Origin: CAYRNR01 sp964425605
GTDB lineage: Bacteria > Myxococcota_A > UBA796 > UBA9615 > CAYRNR01
Length of the DNA: 64,000 nt
Direction: 5' to 3'
Assembly (NCBI GenBank): GCA_964425605.1
Contig: CAYRNR010000001.1
Coordinates: 62,001 to 126,000 of the forward strand
Shown piece after piece: positions 26,394 to 35,132 of this stretch; positions within the stretch are counted from its first letter, which is position 1, and every line of letters begins with the position of its first letter. A program made the position numbers and the translations under genes. Below the pieces are notes generated by a model that was given only the letters and a program-made list of their open reading frames with translations, ran no database searches and was not told where the DNA came from.

Positions 26394-27857
26394 TCATATC
26401 AACCCCGTGAAGTTCGCGGTCCGGCGCTCCGGGGAGCCCGTGTGGAGGAAGTACCGCAGGCCGTCGAGCAGCGAGAGGCGGTACGCGCTGCGCTCGAGGA
26501 GCATCCGGTGCAGGCCGCCGCCGACGTGGAGGAGGCGGTTCGGGGGGAGCTTGCTCAGGGGGACCAGCAGGGGCAGCAGGCGCGGGTACGCCGTGCCCAG
26601 GCTGAACAGGGCGTGCAGGTTGAGCAGCCGCCCCTCCTCCTGCACCGCCGAGGTGAAGTAGACCTGCGGTCGGCCCTGGCCGGCGTCGGGCACCTGGAAC
26701 AGATCCTCTGCCGCGCCCTCGCGGCCGAGGTCCCGGGCGGACGCTGCCGCCGCCATGGGAGTCCCCGGGAGGGGCTGACACAGGGTGACGCGGGCGTGTT
26801 GTGCGCCGAGCTCGGCGTTGAAACGCAGGGTCTGCAGGCCCTCCTCCCAGCCCTCGCCCGGCGAGGCGAGCATGTTGAAGGTGATCAGCGTGATCCCGTG
26901 GCGCCGGATCGCGCGGGCCGCGCCGCGGATGGAGGCGTCGGTGAGGTCCTTGCCGAGGATGTCGCGGCGGCGGCCCTCGTCGCCGCTCTCGACCCCGATG
27001 GCCACGGTCCGGCAGCCGCTGCGCGCCAGCAGCTCGGCGCTGGCCTCGGACACGAGATCCGCCGACGTGTTGATGCTGTACGGCAGGCCGATCCGCGCGG
27101 GGTAGAGCTCACAGAACCGGCGCAACCACGTGGCGTGGGTGATGAACAGATCGTCGGCGAAGTGGACGTTGCTCACCGGGTGGCGCCGGGCCACCGCCTC
27201 CACCTCGCGCACCACCCGCTCGGGGCTCTTGCGCCGCACGTAGGTCCCCTTGCCCTCGCACATGCGGCGGTACTGGGGCTGGTAGCAGTAGGAGCAGTCG
27301 TGGAAGCAGCCGCGGCCGGTGGAGAACTTCTTGAAGGGGAATGCGCCGAGGAAGGGGTAGCGTCGGTAGTACAGGTCACGGAACGGCAGCGGCATCCGGT
27401 CCAGGTCCGCGATCAGGGGGCGCAGCTCGTTGCGGTGGACCACCTTGCCCCGGCGCAACACCAGGTTGCGCACGGTGGCGAGCTCGCGCCGGCCGGCCAG
27501 GGCGTCGCAGATCTCGACCAGGGCCTCCTCGGCCTCGCCGACCACGGCCATCTTCACGCCCGGGCGTTGCACCAGGTCCGGCACGAACGTGGGCAGCGTG
27601 CCCGCCAGGACCACGGGGAGGTCGGGGAACCAGCGCCCCAGCCGCCCGCACGTCTCCACGCTCCAGTGGTGGCCCTGGATGGCGGCCGGAACGACCACCA
27701 GGTCTGGGTCGGCGGCCGCCACGGCGCCGCGCAGGTCCCTCTCCTCGCGCTCGAGCAGCAGATCGGTGCGGTGACCGGAGGCCTCCAGGTACGCGGCGGT
27801 CTCGGTCACCAGCAGGGACTCGTCGAGGCCGTTGTCCTGGATGAAGAGGATGCGCAT
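26394..27857 (-). CDS. B12-binding radical SAM protein (E)
   Basis: This 487-residue protein begins MRILFIQDNGLDESL with a cobalamin-binding-type domain to about residue 160, and has the cluster motif CFHDCSYC (CxxxCxxC) near residue 190. The following CYQPQYRRMCEGKGTYVRRKSPERVV is typical of B12 radical SAM proteins. The last about 100 residues are basic and may contact a membrane or a polymer. It is upstream of radical SAM gene D by 22 bp and 37 bp downstream of the first of the two minus-strand ferric-reductase-like genes, suggesting one long transcript from 29.5 to 23.1 kb. Confidence 0.8.
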   Translation of the reverse strand: MRILFIQDNGLDESLLVTETAAYLEASGHRTDLLLEREERDLRGAVAAADPDLVVVPAAIQGHHWSVETCGRLGRWFPDLPVVLAGTLPTFVPDLVQRPGVKMAVVGEAEEALVEICDALAGRRELATVRNLVLRRGKVVHRNELRPLIADLDRMPLPFRDLYYRRYPFLGAFPFKKFSTGRGCFHDCSYCYQPQYRRMCEGKGTYVRRKSPERVVREVEAVARRHPVSNVHFADDLFITHATWLRRFCELYPARIGLPYSINTSADLVSEASAELLARSGCRTVAIGVESGDEGRRRDILGKDLTDASIRGAARAIRRHGITLITFNMLASPGEGWEEGLQTLRFNAELGAQHARVTLCQPLPGTPMAAAASARDLGREGAAEDLFQVPDAGQGRPQVYFTSAVQEEGRLLNLHALFSLGTAYPRLLPLLVPLSKLPPNRLLHVGGGLHRMLLERSAYRLSLLDGLRYFLHTGSPERRTANFTGLI

Positions 27858-27878
27858 GGGCCGGGCTCAACCCCGGGT

Positions 27879-28646
27879 TCACCCCTTGGCCCAGAGGCGC
27901 CGCCGGACCAGTGCGGCGGCCCCGACGAGGACCAATACCGCCAGCAACACGGCGCTCAGGGTCAGGAATCGGTGGGTGATCTCCGAGGCGATGACAAAAC
28001 CGAAGAACAGGGTGAATCCCACCACGTTGAGGACGAAGCGGTTGCGGCGGACCCTGGCACGGTCCACCCACAGCTGGATGATGCGGATGGCGAACACCAG
28101 CGCGGTGTACGCCAGCGCGACGCGGGACAGCACGGGGTAGTGCACCGAGCCGGTGGCCGCCATGGTGCCCACGAAGAACATGCCGAAGGTGCCGACGCGC
28201 TGGTGCATCTCCCACCAGGTCCGGGACATGGACAGGCGTACACGGTCGATGGACGTGATCAGCAACACGATGACGGTGAACAGGTTGATGAAGCCGCAGC
28301 CCGTGCCGTCGGGATTGAGGGCGTCCATGTCGCCGCCGGAGTCGATGGCGTGCGAGAAGAAGCCGTGGGCGATGATGAACAGCCCCACGCCGATGCCGAG
28401 CTCCTTGCGCACGGCCATCAGCCGCACCCACGGCCCGCGCCAGATGCGCGCCGCGGTGGGCATGAGCAGGATGAAGCCGAGCCAGGCGGTGCACACGTAA
28501 CCCGCCCAGGTGCCCACCATGTCCTTGAACTCGCGGACGTCGAGCCAGATGCGCGGGACTCCGAAGATGGACACCAGCATCACGGCCGTGAACAGGTAGG
28601 CCAGCCAGCCGTTGCGTCGGTTCGTCTTGTCGGCCGCAGCGCTCAT
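27879..28646 (-). CDS. Ferric-reductase-like transmembrane protein (2)
   Basis: This protein of about 255 residues has six to seven membrane segments and belongs to the same family as the genes at 17111 and 28695. Shared parts are FGVPRIWLDV, LLMPTAARIWRGPWVRLMAVRKELG, IIAHGFFSHAID with a possible heme His, and MHQRVGTFG with a second His. I chose MSAAADKTNRR as the start; a GTG nine codons upstream (28673) is possible. No cytoplasmic flavin domain is present. It lies 48 bp downstream of its paralogue and 37 bp or less upstream of radical SAM gene E, so an electron-donor role to the radical SAM enzymes is conceivable but only inferred. Confidence 0.55.
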   Translation of the reverse strand: MSAAADKTNRRNGWLAYLFTAVMLVSIFGVPRIWLDVREFKDMVGTWAGYVCTAWLGFILLMPTAARIWRGPWVRLMAVRKELGIGVGLFIIAHGFFSHAIDSGGDMDALNPDGTGCGFINLFTVIVLLITSIDRVRLSMSRTWWEMHQRVGTFGMFFVGTMAATGSVHYPVLSRVALAYTALVFAIRIIQLWVDRARVRRNRFVLNVVGFTLFFGFVIASEITHRFLTLSAVLLAVLVLVGAAALVRRRLWAKG

Positions 28647-28694
28647 GTCACACCAGTATCCGATCCGCGCCACGCCGCCAAGCGCGGAGCGCGG

Positions 28695-29477
28695 TCACTC
28701 GGAGTCGTCCCGGGAGGGCCCCTTGCGGCCCCGCACCAGCTGGACCGCCGCCAGCAGGGTCACCACGCCGGCCGCGGCCGCCGAGACCTCGTAGAACCGG
28801 CCCGACGTCCGGCACAGGTACAGGTACAGCAGCATGCCCAGCATGCCCCAGAGGTTGAGCCAGAAGCGGTCGGCCCGCACCTTGGCGCGGTCGTGGATGA
28901 GCTGCGCCAGCCGGACGGCGAAGACCGCCCAGGTGAAGTACTGGGAGCCCACGGCCAGCAGGGTGTGCTCCGAGTTGAACGACGCGGTGGTCCCCAGGAA
29001 GGTGATGCCGAAGGTGCCGACCCGCTGGTGGAACTCCCACCACTTGCGGGACATGGACAGCCGGATACGATCGATGGAGGTGATCAGCAGCACCACGGTC
29101 AAGAAGAAGTTGATGAACCCCGATCCCACGCCCTGGGGGTTGAGCGCAGCGAGCTCGGAGCCCGAACCCAGCATGTGCGAGAAGATGCCGTGGGCGATGA
29201 TGAAGACCCCCACGCCGATGCCCAGCTGCTTGCGCACGCCCATGAACGTGACCCAGCGGCCGCCGAGGTACCTCGCAGCGGTGGGCATGAGCAGGATGAC
29301 GTTGAGCCACCAGATGCACACGTAGCCGGCGATGTCCCCGATCTCGCTGGCGAACTGGGCGGCGGTCAGCCAGATCCTGGGCACGCCGAACATCAGCACG
29401 CACAGCGCGGCGCTGACCCCGTAGGCCGCGTACTCGCGGATCTTCTGGGCCCGCTGTCTGTCCACGTCCTCCGGCAC
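28695..29477 (-). CDS. Ferric-reductase-like transmembrane protein (3)
   Basis: This 260-residue protein is the closest paralogue of the adjacent gene at 27879. It has FGVPRIWLTAAQFASEIGDIAGY, LLMPTAARYLGGRWVTFMGVRKQLGIG, IIAHGIFSHMLG and FHQRVGTFG, keeping both candidate heme His residues and about six helices. The start is a GTG (29477) with AGGAGG close upstream; an ATG at 29555 would overrun the promoter area of the divergent gene. It is probably the first gene of a minus-strand operon with the second paralogue, radical SAM genes E and D, and perhaps YfhO-like gene 3. Confidence 0.58.
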   Translation of the reverse strand: MPEDVDRQRAQKIREYAAYGVSAALCVLMFGVPRIWLTAAQFASEIGDIAGYVCIWWLNVILLMPTAARYLGGRWVTFMGVRKQLGIGVGVFIIAHGIFSHMLGSGSELAALNPQGVGSGFINFFLTVVLLITSIDRIRLSMSRKWWEFHQRVGTFGITFLGTTASFNSEHTLLAVGSQYFTWAVFAVRLAQLIHDRAKVRADRFWLNLWGMLGMLLYLYLCRTSGRFYEVSAAAAGVVTLLAAVQLVRGRKGPSRDDSE

Positions 29478-29535
29478 CGTGCCTCCTTGCGAAACGTGTG
29501 AGTCCGTCCATGATATACGGACCCGGAGGGGAACC

Positions 29536-30204
29536 ATGAGAAAGAGCCAACGCAACCTCGTCCTGGTCCTCGTCGGCGCCCTCGCGCTGGTGGCGGCCTA
29601 CTCGATCCTGTCGGTCATGAGCGCCAGCGACGTGGCCCCCGCGGAGCTGTCCGACACGCTCGTCCTGGAACAGGACTTCGGCGCGCAGCCCGCAGTAGAG
29701 GCGGCCGAGGCCGACGGATGGGGCGCGACAGCTTCGATCGCCGCGGGCACGTTCTCGGTGCAGACGTTCGAGCCGGCCACGGCGCTGGTGATGACCGCGA
29801 AGACCTCCCAGGCGGACAAGACCCGGGACCTGACCGGGGTCTTCACGACCGCCATGGATACCCTGTCCGACGTGGAGATCGCGCCCGTGGGAGCGCCGTT
29901 CGCGGTGTACGACACCCTGGAGATCGAGGCCGGCTCGTTCGGCCTCACCGCCGGGTTCCCCGTGCCCTCGGGTACCCAGCCACGCAAGAAGCTCCAGGCC
30001 GGCACGTTGCCGGGGGGCAAGGCCGCCGTCACGGTCCATGTGGGGCCCTACGAGAAGCTCCCCGAGGCCCACCGCGCCCTGCGCGAGTGGATGACCCAGC
30101 AGGGCCACGAACCCAGCGGCCCGCCCTGGGAGGTCTACCTCGACAACCCGCGCACGACGCTGGCCGAGGAGCTGACGACCCGGGTCTGTTACCCCGTGGA
30201 CTGA
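29536..30204 (+). CDS. Membrane-anchored GyrI-like ligand-binding protein
   Basis: This 222-residue protein has an N-terminal hydrophobic anchor or signal (LVLVLVGALALVAAYSIL, about residues 8-25) and a periplasmic part that matches the GyrI-like small-molecule binding fold. The clearest stretch is LPGGKAAVTVHVGPYEKLPEAHRALREWMTQQG, the typical repeat unit with the His-x-Gly-x-Tyr turn, followed by PPWEVYLDNP and an ending in VCYPV. Such domains bind ligands or hydrophobic molecules; a periplasmic tethered version is less common than the cytoplasmic AraC-linked form. GGAGGGG precedes the ATG. It is divergent from the ferric-reductase-like gene 3. Confidence 0.72.
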   Translation: MRKSQRNLVLVLVGALALVAAYSILSVMSASDVAPAELSDTLVLEQDFGAQPAVEAAEADGWGATASIAAGTFSVQTFEPATALVMTAKTSQADKTRDLTGVFTTAMDTLSDVEIAPVGAPFAVYDTLEIEAGSFGLTAGFPVPSGTQPRKKLQAGTLPGGKAAVTVHVGPYEKLPEAHRALREWMTQQGHEPSGPPWEVYLDNPRTTLAEELTTRVCYPVD

Positions 30205-30238
30205 GTGCCGCAGCGGCGGTACGCGCGTTTCGGTCTGC

Positions 30239-30244
30239 TATCTT
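30239..30244 (+). promoter_or_regulatory. -10-like element six bases before the DUF362 start
   Basis: TATCTT ends six bases before the ATG at 30251 (an in-frame GTG is at 30245). No Shine-Dalgarno is present and no clear -35 element is seen. A leaderless transcript would fit. Confidence 0.35.
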
Positions 30245-30250
30245 GTGCCC

Positions 30251-31207
30251 ATGAGCGATGGCCCCCAGCGCGTGGCCGTGGTCCGCTGTCCGGACTACGG
30301 TCACGGTACGGTCGAGGGAGCGCTGGAGCGCGGCCTCGAGCTCCTCGGCGGCTGGTCCGTCCGCGCGGGCGAGCGGGTGCTGGTCAAACCCAACCTCGTC
30401 CGGGCGCTCCGCCCAGAGCGAGCCCACACCACCCACCCGTCGCTGATCCGCGCCCTGTGCCGGCTGCTGGCGGCCGAGGGTGCCCGGGTCTCGGTGGGGG
30501 ACAACCCGGTGATGGGGTTGCGGCGACTGACCTACCAGCGCACCGGGATGACCCGGGCCGTGAAGGGCACCGGGGCGCGTCTGATCGACCTCTCCGAAGC
30601 GGCCCCCCGCCCGTGCCCGGACGGGCGCGTCGTGACCTCCCTGAACCTCTCGACCGCGGTGTCACGCCACGACGTCGTCCTCAATGTCCCAAAGCTCAAG
30701 GCCCACCCCCTGATGATCCTCAGCGGCGCGGTCAAGAACAGCTTCGGGCTGGTGCAGGGCCCGCTGGAGCAGAAGCGGCTGCACTTCCACTTCCCCGAGG
30801 TGGGTGACTTCGCGCGGATGCTGCTGGATCTCGACGATCTGGTGCGCCCTGGCCTGTCCGTGGTCGATGCGGTGGAGGGCTACGAGGGCCAGCACCACGG
30901 CTCGGGCCGGGCCCGGCGCGTGGGGTTCCTCGTCCTGGGCATGGATTCCGTCGCCGTGGACTGGACCCTGGCGCGGCTGGTGGGGCTCTCGCCGTCGCGA
31001 GTGGGCACCCTCGAGGCCGCCGCGAAGGAGCCGCGCCACGGCGATCTGGAGCGGACCGTGGAACCGGTCGGGGACTGGGACTCGGCACCGGCGTGCCCCG
31101 ACTACGAGTTCCCCGCGCACCCCACCGGGATCGTGCGCTCCTTGCCGTCCCCGGTCAGCCGGGCCCTGGTGCGGGGCGCCCACGCGGCCGGGCGGCGGGA
31201 ACGCTGA
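30251..31207 (+). CDS. DUF362 family protein
   Basis: This 318-residue protein matches the DUF362 family: RVLVKPNLVRAL and VSVGDNPVMGL near the start, NVPKLKAHPLMILSGAVKNSFGLVQG in the middle, and VVDAVEGYEGQHHGSG with LGMDSVAVDW later. Family function is unknown, though many members are fused or linked to ferredoxin domains. Here no CxxCxxC cluster is visible. Its stop codon overlaps the start of the next gene (TGATG), and a second U32-type gene follows, so the three form a tight operon. A redox or radical-chemistry role is inferred from the neighbours only. Confidence 0.82.
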   Translation: MSDGPQRVAVVRCPDYGHGTVEGALERGLELLGGWSVRAGERVLVKPNLVRALRPERAHTTHPSLIRALCRLLAAEGARVSVGDNPVMGLRRLTYQRTGMTRAVKGTGARLIDLSEAAPRPCPDGRVVTSLNLSTAVSRHDVVLNVPKLKAHPLMILSGAVKNSFGLVQGPLEQKRLHFHFPEVGDFARMLLDLDDLVRPGLSVVDAVEGYEGQHHGSGRARRVGFLVLGMDSVAVDWTLARLVGLSPSRVGTLEAAAKEPRHGDLERTVEPVGDWDSAPACPDYEFPAHPTGIVRSLPSPVSRALVRGAHAAGRRER

Positions 31208-32286
31208 TGGACATCCTCTCCCCCCTCTCGAGCGCCGACGAGGTGGCGGACCTGCTGGCGGCCGGCGCGACCGAGTTCTACTGCGGGATCACCCCTGCGG
31301 GGTGGAGCCGCCTCGAACCCGACGCCAGCCTCAACTGCAAGGGCGCAGTGGGATTCACGGATCTGCCCGACCTGGCCGCCCTGGACCGGGCGCGCAGCGA
31401 GATCCAGGCCGCGGGCGCGCGGGTCTTCGTCCTGTTCAACGCGCGCTCGTTCCTGCTCGGCCAGCTCCTCGAGGTCGGCCGCGTGGCCACGACGCTCCAA
31501 CAGCTCGGCGTGGACGCGGTGATCGTGTCCGACGTGGGGTTGCTGTGCCACCTCGCCGAACACCACCCGGATCTCGAGGTGCACCTGTCCACGGTCACCG
31601 GGGTGTTCAACTCGGAGGCCGTGGCGTTCTTCCTCGAGCTGGGCGTGTCCCGCGTGGTCCTGCCGGATCACCTGAACCTCGACGAGGTGGCGCGCCTGGG
31701 CCGGACCCACGGTCCGTCCCTGGAGATCTTCGTCAAGAACAACCGCTGCAAGAACATCGAGTCGGTGTGCGGGTTCGAGCACTACCTCGACGACGCCCCC
31801 CAGCGCGCCGGTGCGCCGGCTGGAACCTCCTCGCGGTTCAAGGAACCTCTCCTGGAGGTGCTCCCCGCCTCGGTGCAGCGACGGGTGCTCTCGTCCACCC
31901 TGGTCGAGCGTCTGGTGACCCGGGAGCATCGTCACGGCTGCCGCCTGAACTACCGCGTCGAACCGGAGGACCCGACGGTTCCTGTTGACGAGCGGATCGC
32001 GGGTTCTTTCGGGCTGTACAACGCGTTCTGCCGCCGGAGCCAGTGCGGCGCCTGCGGGATGCACAGCGCGGCCGACGCCGGGATCGGCCGGGTGAAGATC
32101 GACGGCCGCTACCTGCCGCGCGAGCGCAAGGTCCAGGACGTGGCGTTCGTCCGCCGCTGCGCCGACGCGCTGGGCCAGCCCCGGTCGCGGGCCGCATTCG
32201 TCCAGCACTGTCGATCCGCGCACAGGACCGTGTACGGGCGGCCCTGCCGCGTGGAGCAGTGCTACTACCCGGAGCTGTGGACCTGA
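31207..32286 (+). CDS. U32-family protein (UbiU-like half)
   Basis: This 359-residue protein has the U32 barrel: FYCGITPAGWSRLEP, VFVLFNARSF, VDAVIVSDVGLL, EVHLSTVTGVFNSEAVAFF and VSRVVLPDHLNLDE. The later region has Cys residues that suit a 4Fe-4S cluster: NNRCKNIESVCGF, then FCRRSQCGACG. U32 proteins include collagenase-like peptidases, the RlhA and TrhP RNA hydroxylases and the UbiU-UbiV oxygen-independent hydroxylase pair. Pairing with the next, shorter U32-like gene resembles the UbiU/UbiV arrangement. The start overlaps the DUF362 stop by one base. The substrate is not known. Confidence 0.78.
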   Translation: MDILSPLSSADEVADLLAAGATEFYCGITPAGWSRLEPDASLNCKGAVGFTDLPDLAALDRARSEIQAAGARVFVLFNARSFLLGQLLEVGRVATTLQQLGVDAVIVSDVGLLCHLAEHHPDLEVHLSTVTGVFNSEAVAFFLELGVSRVVLPDHLNLDEVARLGRTHGPSLEIFVKNNRCKNIESVCGFEHYLDDAPQRAGAPAGTSSRFKEPLLEVLPASVQRRVLSSTLVERLVTREHRHGCRLNYRVEPEDPTVPVDERIAGSFGLYNAFCRRSQCGACGMHSAADAGIGRVKIDGRYLPRERKVQDVAFVRRCADALGQPRSRAAFVQHCRSAHRTVYGRPCRVEQCYYPELWT

Positions 32287-32289
32287 GCC

Positions 32290-33054
32290 ATGGAACGCGC
32301 CCTGTACACCCGGGACCTCGCCAGGATCCGACGCGCCCGCCGCGACGGGTTCTCGCGCGTGTACTTCGGTGAAGACCTGTGCGAGGCGCTGCTGCCCTCT
32401 CCGCGGGAGCTGGCCGAGGCCCGCGTGGTCAGCGACGGGGAGGGGCTCGGGTTCACGCTGGTCACGCCCATGGGCACCGACGGCATGGTGCATCGGGTGG
32501 TCGAGTTGCTCGACGTGCTGGAGGGCGACTCGGTTGCCAACGAGGTGGTGGCCAACGACTACGGCACCCTGAAACTCCTGAGCGAGCGTCCCGGCCTGGT
32601 CGGGATCTTCGGGCGCATCCTCAACAAGCAGGCGCGGGATCCACGCGTGGCGCGCGGCAAGGGGGGTGACCTGGGCGCACTGAGCCCCCCCATGCTCGCG
32701 CTGCTGCGGTCCCGTGGGGTGAGGCGGGTGGAGCTGGACAACACCCTGCCCGGGGCTCCGGGGGTGGCCCAGGAGGGGCTGCGCGTCTCCCTGTACACCC
32801 CATACGCCGTGCTCACCCTCACCCGCATGTGCGCCTTCAACCGCGCCGATCCCGCGGGTACGGGCCACACGGTCGAGCTCGTGGGGCGCTGCCGCCGTCA
32901 TTGCCTCGATGCGGGGAGGTACACCCTGCGACACGCCGGGCTCGACGTGCCCCTGCTCCTCCGGGGCAACGCGCTGCTGTACCGCGTGGACACCCTCCCC
33001 GTGGACCTCGGGGCGCTGGGGATCGACCGGCTCATCGTCCAGGATCTGGGCTGA
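32290..33054 (+). CDS. U32-like protein (UbiV-like half)
   Basis: This 254-residue protein is a shorter, diverged U32-type barrel: VYFGEDLCEALLPS, FTLVTPMGTDGMVHRVVELLDVLE, VANDYGTLKLLSER, GVRRVELDNTLPG and LYTPYAVLTLTRMCAFN. Cys residues in MCAFNRADPAG and GRCRRHCLDAG match the position of the cluster ligands in U32 proteins. It follows the first U32 gene by three bases, so a two-subunit complex is likely. Length and pairing resemble UbiV. The 3' end overlaps the convergent pabB by 23 bp. Confidence 0.65.
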   Translation: MERALYTRDLARIRRARRDGFSRVYFGEDLCEALLPSPRELAEARVVSDGEGLGFTLVTPMGTDGMVHRVVELLDVLEGDSVANEVVANDYGTLKLLSERPGLVGIFGRILNKQARDPRVARGKGGDLGALSPPMLALLRSRGVRRVELDNTLPGAPGVAQEGLRVSLYTPYAVLTLTRMCAFNRADPAGTGHTVELVGRCRRHCLDAGRYTLRHAGLDVPLLLRGNALLYRVDTLPVDLGALGIDRLIVQDLG

Positions 33055-34414
33055 TCGTCCCCAGCAGTTCGAAGAAGCTGCGCCCCTTGTCCAGGGTCTC
33101 CTGGTACTCCTGAGGCGCCCTCGAGTCGTGGACGATCCCCCCGCCCATGGAGAACGCGCAGACGCCGCGGCCGAGGATGGCGGTGCGAATGGCCACGGAC
33201 AGGTCGAGCTCACCCCCGAGGCCGAGGTAGCCGATGGCGCCGGTGTAGACGCCGCGGACGCAGGGCTCGAGGGAGTCGATGACCTCCATGGCGCGGATCT
33301 TGGGGCAGCCGGTGACCGAGCCGCTGGGGAAGGTGGCCCGCAACAGCTCGCCGGCGGTGGTGCCGGGGGCGAGGCGGCCCCGGACCACGGACACCAGGTG
33401 GTGGACGTTGGCGTAGGACTCCAGCCGCTTGTGCTCTGCGACGCGGATCGTGTGCGGCGCGCAGACCCGACCCAGATCGTTGCGCAGCAGGTCCACGATC
33501 ATCGAGATCTCGGCGTCGTCCTTGGGGTGGCTCGCCAGATCCTTCTGCAGCGCCTCGTCTTCCTCCGGCGTCCCTCCCCGCGGTCGCGTGCCCTTGATCG
33601 GACGCGTCTCCACCTCGTCACCGCGTCGCCACAGGAACCGCTCCATGGAGGTGGAGAGCACCACGTGATCGCCGCCGTCGAGGTAGGCGAAGTAGGGGGC
33701 CGGGTTGCTGGCGTGGAGCTGTGCCAGCAGGTCCAGCGGTTCGCCGGTCGTCGGCGCCTCGAAGCGCTGGGAGAGGGAGACCTGGTACACGTCGCCGGCG
33801 CTGATGTGGCGTCTCACGGCGTCCACGGCGTCGAGGTAGGCCTCACGGTCGAAGCTGCTGGAGAGGCCGGCGGTGTCCGCCTCCGGCGTCGAGGGCGCCC
33901 GGGGGACCTCGACGACGTCGAGCCCCGATCCGTCCAGGACGATGGACTCGACGACGCCGCTCCGGCGGTGGTGGATGAGGACACGGCGGTGCAACACCAT
34001 CCGCACGTCGGGCAGGCCCAGGTCGTCGTCGGCGGTCTGGGGTAACCGCTCGATCTGGTTCTTGAGCTCGTAGGCCAGGTACCCCACCAGCCCGCCCGAC
34101 ATCGGCCCCGAACCCTCGTCGCCCCCCACCTCGATGGACGCCACGAGCTGGTCCAGCGCCTCGAGGGGATCCCCCTCCCAGGCGCGCTGGCCCTCGCTGG
34201 TGTGGATGCTCAGGGCGCGCTGGTGGGCCGTGAACACCAGCAACGGCTCGCTCGCCAGGATCGAGTGCTCGGCGCACGGGTGATCGCCCCCGCTGAGCAG
34301 CAGCATGGAGCCGGGCTCGCGCAGGACGTCGCGGGCCGACGCCAGGAACGAGGCGTCCGACGCGGCGGTCTCGACCTGCTCGACGCGGCGGTGGAGGGCT
34401 TGCCGGAGCAGCAT
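33032..34414 (-). CDS. pabB: Aminodeoxychorismate synthase component I
   Basis: This 460-residue chorismate-utilising enzyme converts chorismate plus ammonia from the glutamine amidotransferase to 4-amino-4-deoxychorismate for folate. The C-terminal chorismate-binding domain is complete: VYQVSLSQRFEAP, RPIKGTRPRGGTPEEDEAL, IVDLLRNDLGRVC, FPSGSVTGCPKIRAMEVI and GAIGYLG. The Lys in PIKGT (about residue 274) is the catalytic Lys that distinguishes PabB from TrpE, which has Ala at that site. The start ATG overlaps the pabA stop (TGATG). No pabC-like lyase is adjacent. The ORF is open upstream, but this start is fixed by the coupling to pabA. Confidence 0.85.
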   Translation of the reverse strand: MLLRQALHRRVEQVETAASDASFLASARDVLREPGSMLLLSGGDHPCAEHSILASEPLLVFTAHQRALSIHTSEGQRAWEGDPLEALDQLVASIEVGGDEGSGPMSGGLVGYLAYELKNQIERLPQTADDDLGLPDVRMVLHRRVLIHHRRSGVVESIVLDGSGLDVVEVPRAPSTPEADTAGLSSSFDREAYLDAVDAVRRHISAGDVYQVSLSQRFEAPTTGEPLDLLAQLHASNPAPYFAYLDGGDHVVLSTSMERFLWRRGDEVETRPIKGTRPRGGTPEEDEALQKDLASHPKDDAEISMIVDLLRNDLGRVCAPHTIRVAEHKRLESYANVHHLVSVVRGRLAPGTTAGELLRATFPSGSVTGCPKIRAMEVIDSLEPCVRGVYTGAIGYLGLGGELDLSVAIRTAILGRGVCAFSMGGGIVHDSRAPQEYQETLDKGRSFFELLGTISPDPGR

Positions 34415-35016
34415 CACGGGCCCTCCAGGGTGAGGGTGAGCAGGTTGGCGACGAGGCGGTCGCCCAGGGGTGTCATGAACGACTCCGGGTGGAACTGCAC
34501 GCCGAAGATGGGGCGCTGGGCGTGGCGCAGTGCCATCACCACGCCGTCCTCGGCGTGGGCGAGGGGCACGAGGGGGCCCTCGGCCATGTCCACCTGCAGG
34601 GAGTGGTAGCGGGCGGCGGGGAAGGGGGAGGGGAGCCCGTCGAACAGGGGGCTTCCGTCGTGGGTGACCTGGCTCCTCTTGCCGTGGATCGGAGTCGGGG
34701 CGCGGGTCGTGATGCCCCCGAAGACCTCGTTGATCACCTGCATGCCGAGGCAGACGCCGAAGATGGGGACGCGGTGGTGCAGCCGGTGCACCAGATCGGG
34801 ACAGATTCCGCTGTCGTCCGGTGTGCCCGGGCCCGGGGAGATGCAGATCAGATCGGGGGATGCGGCCCCCACCTCGGACACGCTCAGGCGGTCGTTGCGC
34901 ACCACGGTCACGCGCAGCTGGAACTCGTAGAACAGCTGGACCAGGTTCCAGGTGAACGAATCGTAGTTGTCGATCAGGACCAGGTGTCGCTCGGCGTGTC
35001 GGATCGTCGACTCCAT
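34414..35016 (-). CDS. pabA: Glutamine amidotransferase component II of aminodeoxychorismate synthase
   Basis: This 200-residue class I glutamine amidotransferase supplies ammonia to PabB. The Cys-His-Glu triad is visible: Cys89 in IFGVCLGMQ, and His176 and Glu178 in GVQFHPESF. LIDNYDSFTWNLVQ at the start and ISPGPGTPDDSGIC are family landmarks. The start at MESTIRHAER is chosen because the family begins just there; upstream in-frame codons would run into the divergent promoter. It overlaps pabB by one base, typical for translational coupling. In some bacteria the same protein also serves TrpE, so a dual role is possible. Confidence 0.85.
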   Translation of the reverse strand: MESTIRHAERHLVLIDNYDSFTWNLVQLFYEFQLRVTVVRNDRLSVSEVGAASPDLICISPGPGTPDDSGICPDLVHRLHHRVPIFGVCLGMQVINEVFGGITTRAPTPIHGKRSQVTHDGSPLFDGLPSPFPAARYHSLQVDMAEGPLVPLAHAEDGVVMALRHAQRPIFGVQFHPESFMTPLGDRLVANLLTLTLEGP

Positions 35017-35132
35017 CACCCCGCCGATGATAGGCCATCGAGTCGCCCATCGGTACCAGCGCAGGTGCGCAACGACCGCTGTTGACACCCCCTCCCCGGG
35101 GGTGCTCCACTCGATCCAAACACGGGAACAAC

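Noticed and set aside
26316..29501. Open frame of 1061 codons on the plus strand
   Set aside because: It is opposite radical SAM gene E and two ferric-reductase-like genes and shows only low-complexity His/Gln/Ala-rich sequence.
35082..35087. TTGACA before the membrane protein gene at 35133
   Set aside because: No convincing -10 element follows; the sequence after it is a C/G-rich run. Kept only as a note in the gene entry.
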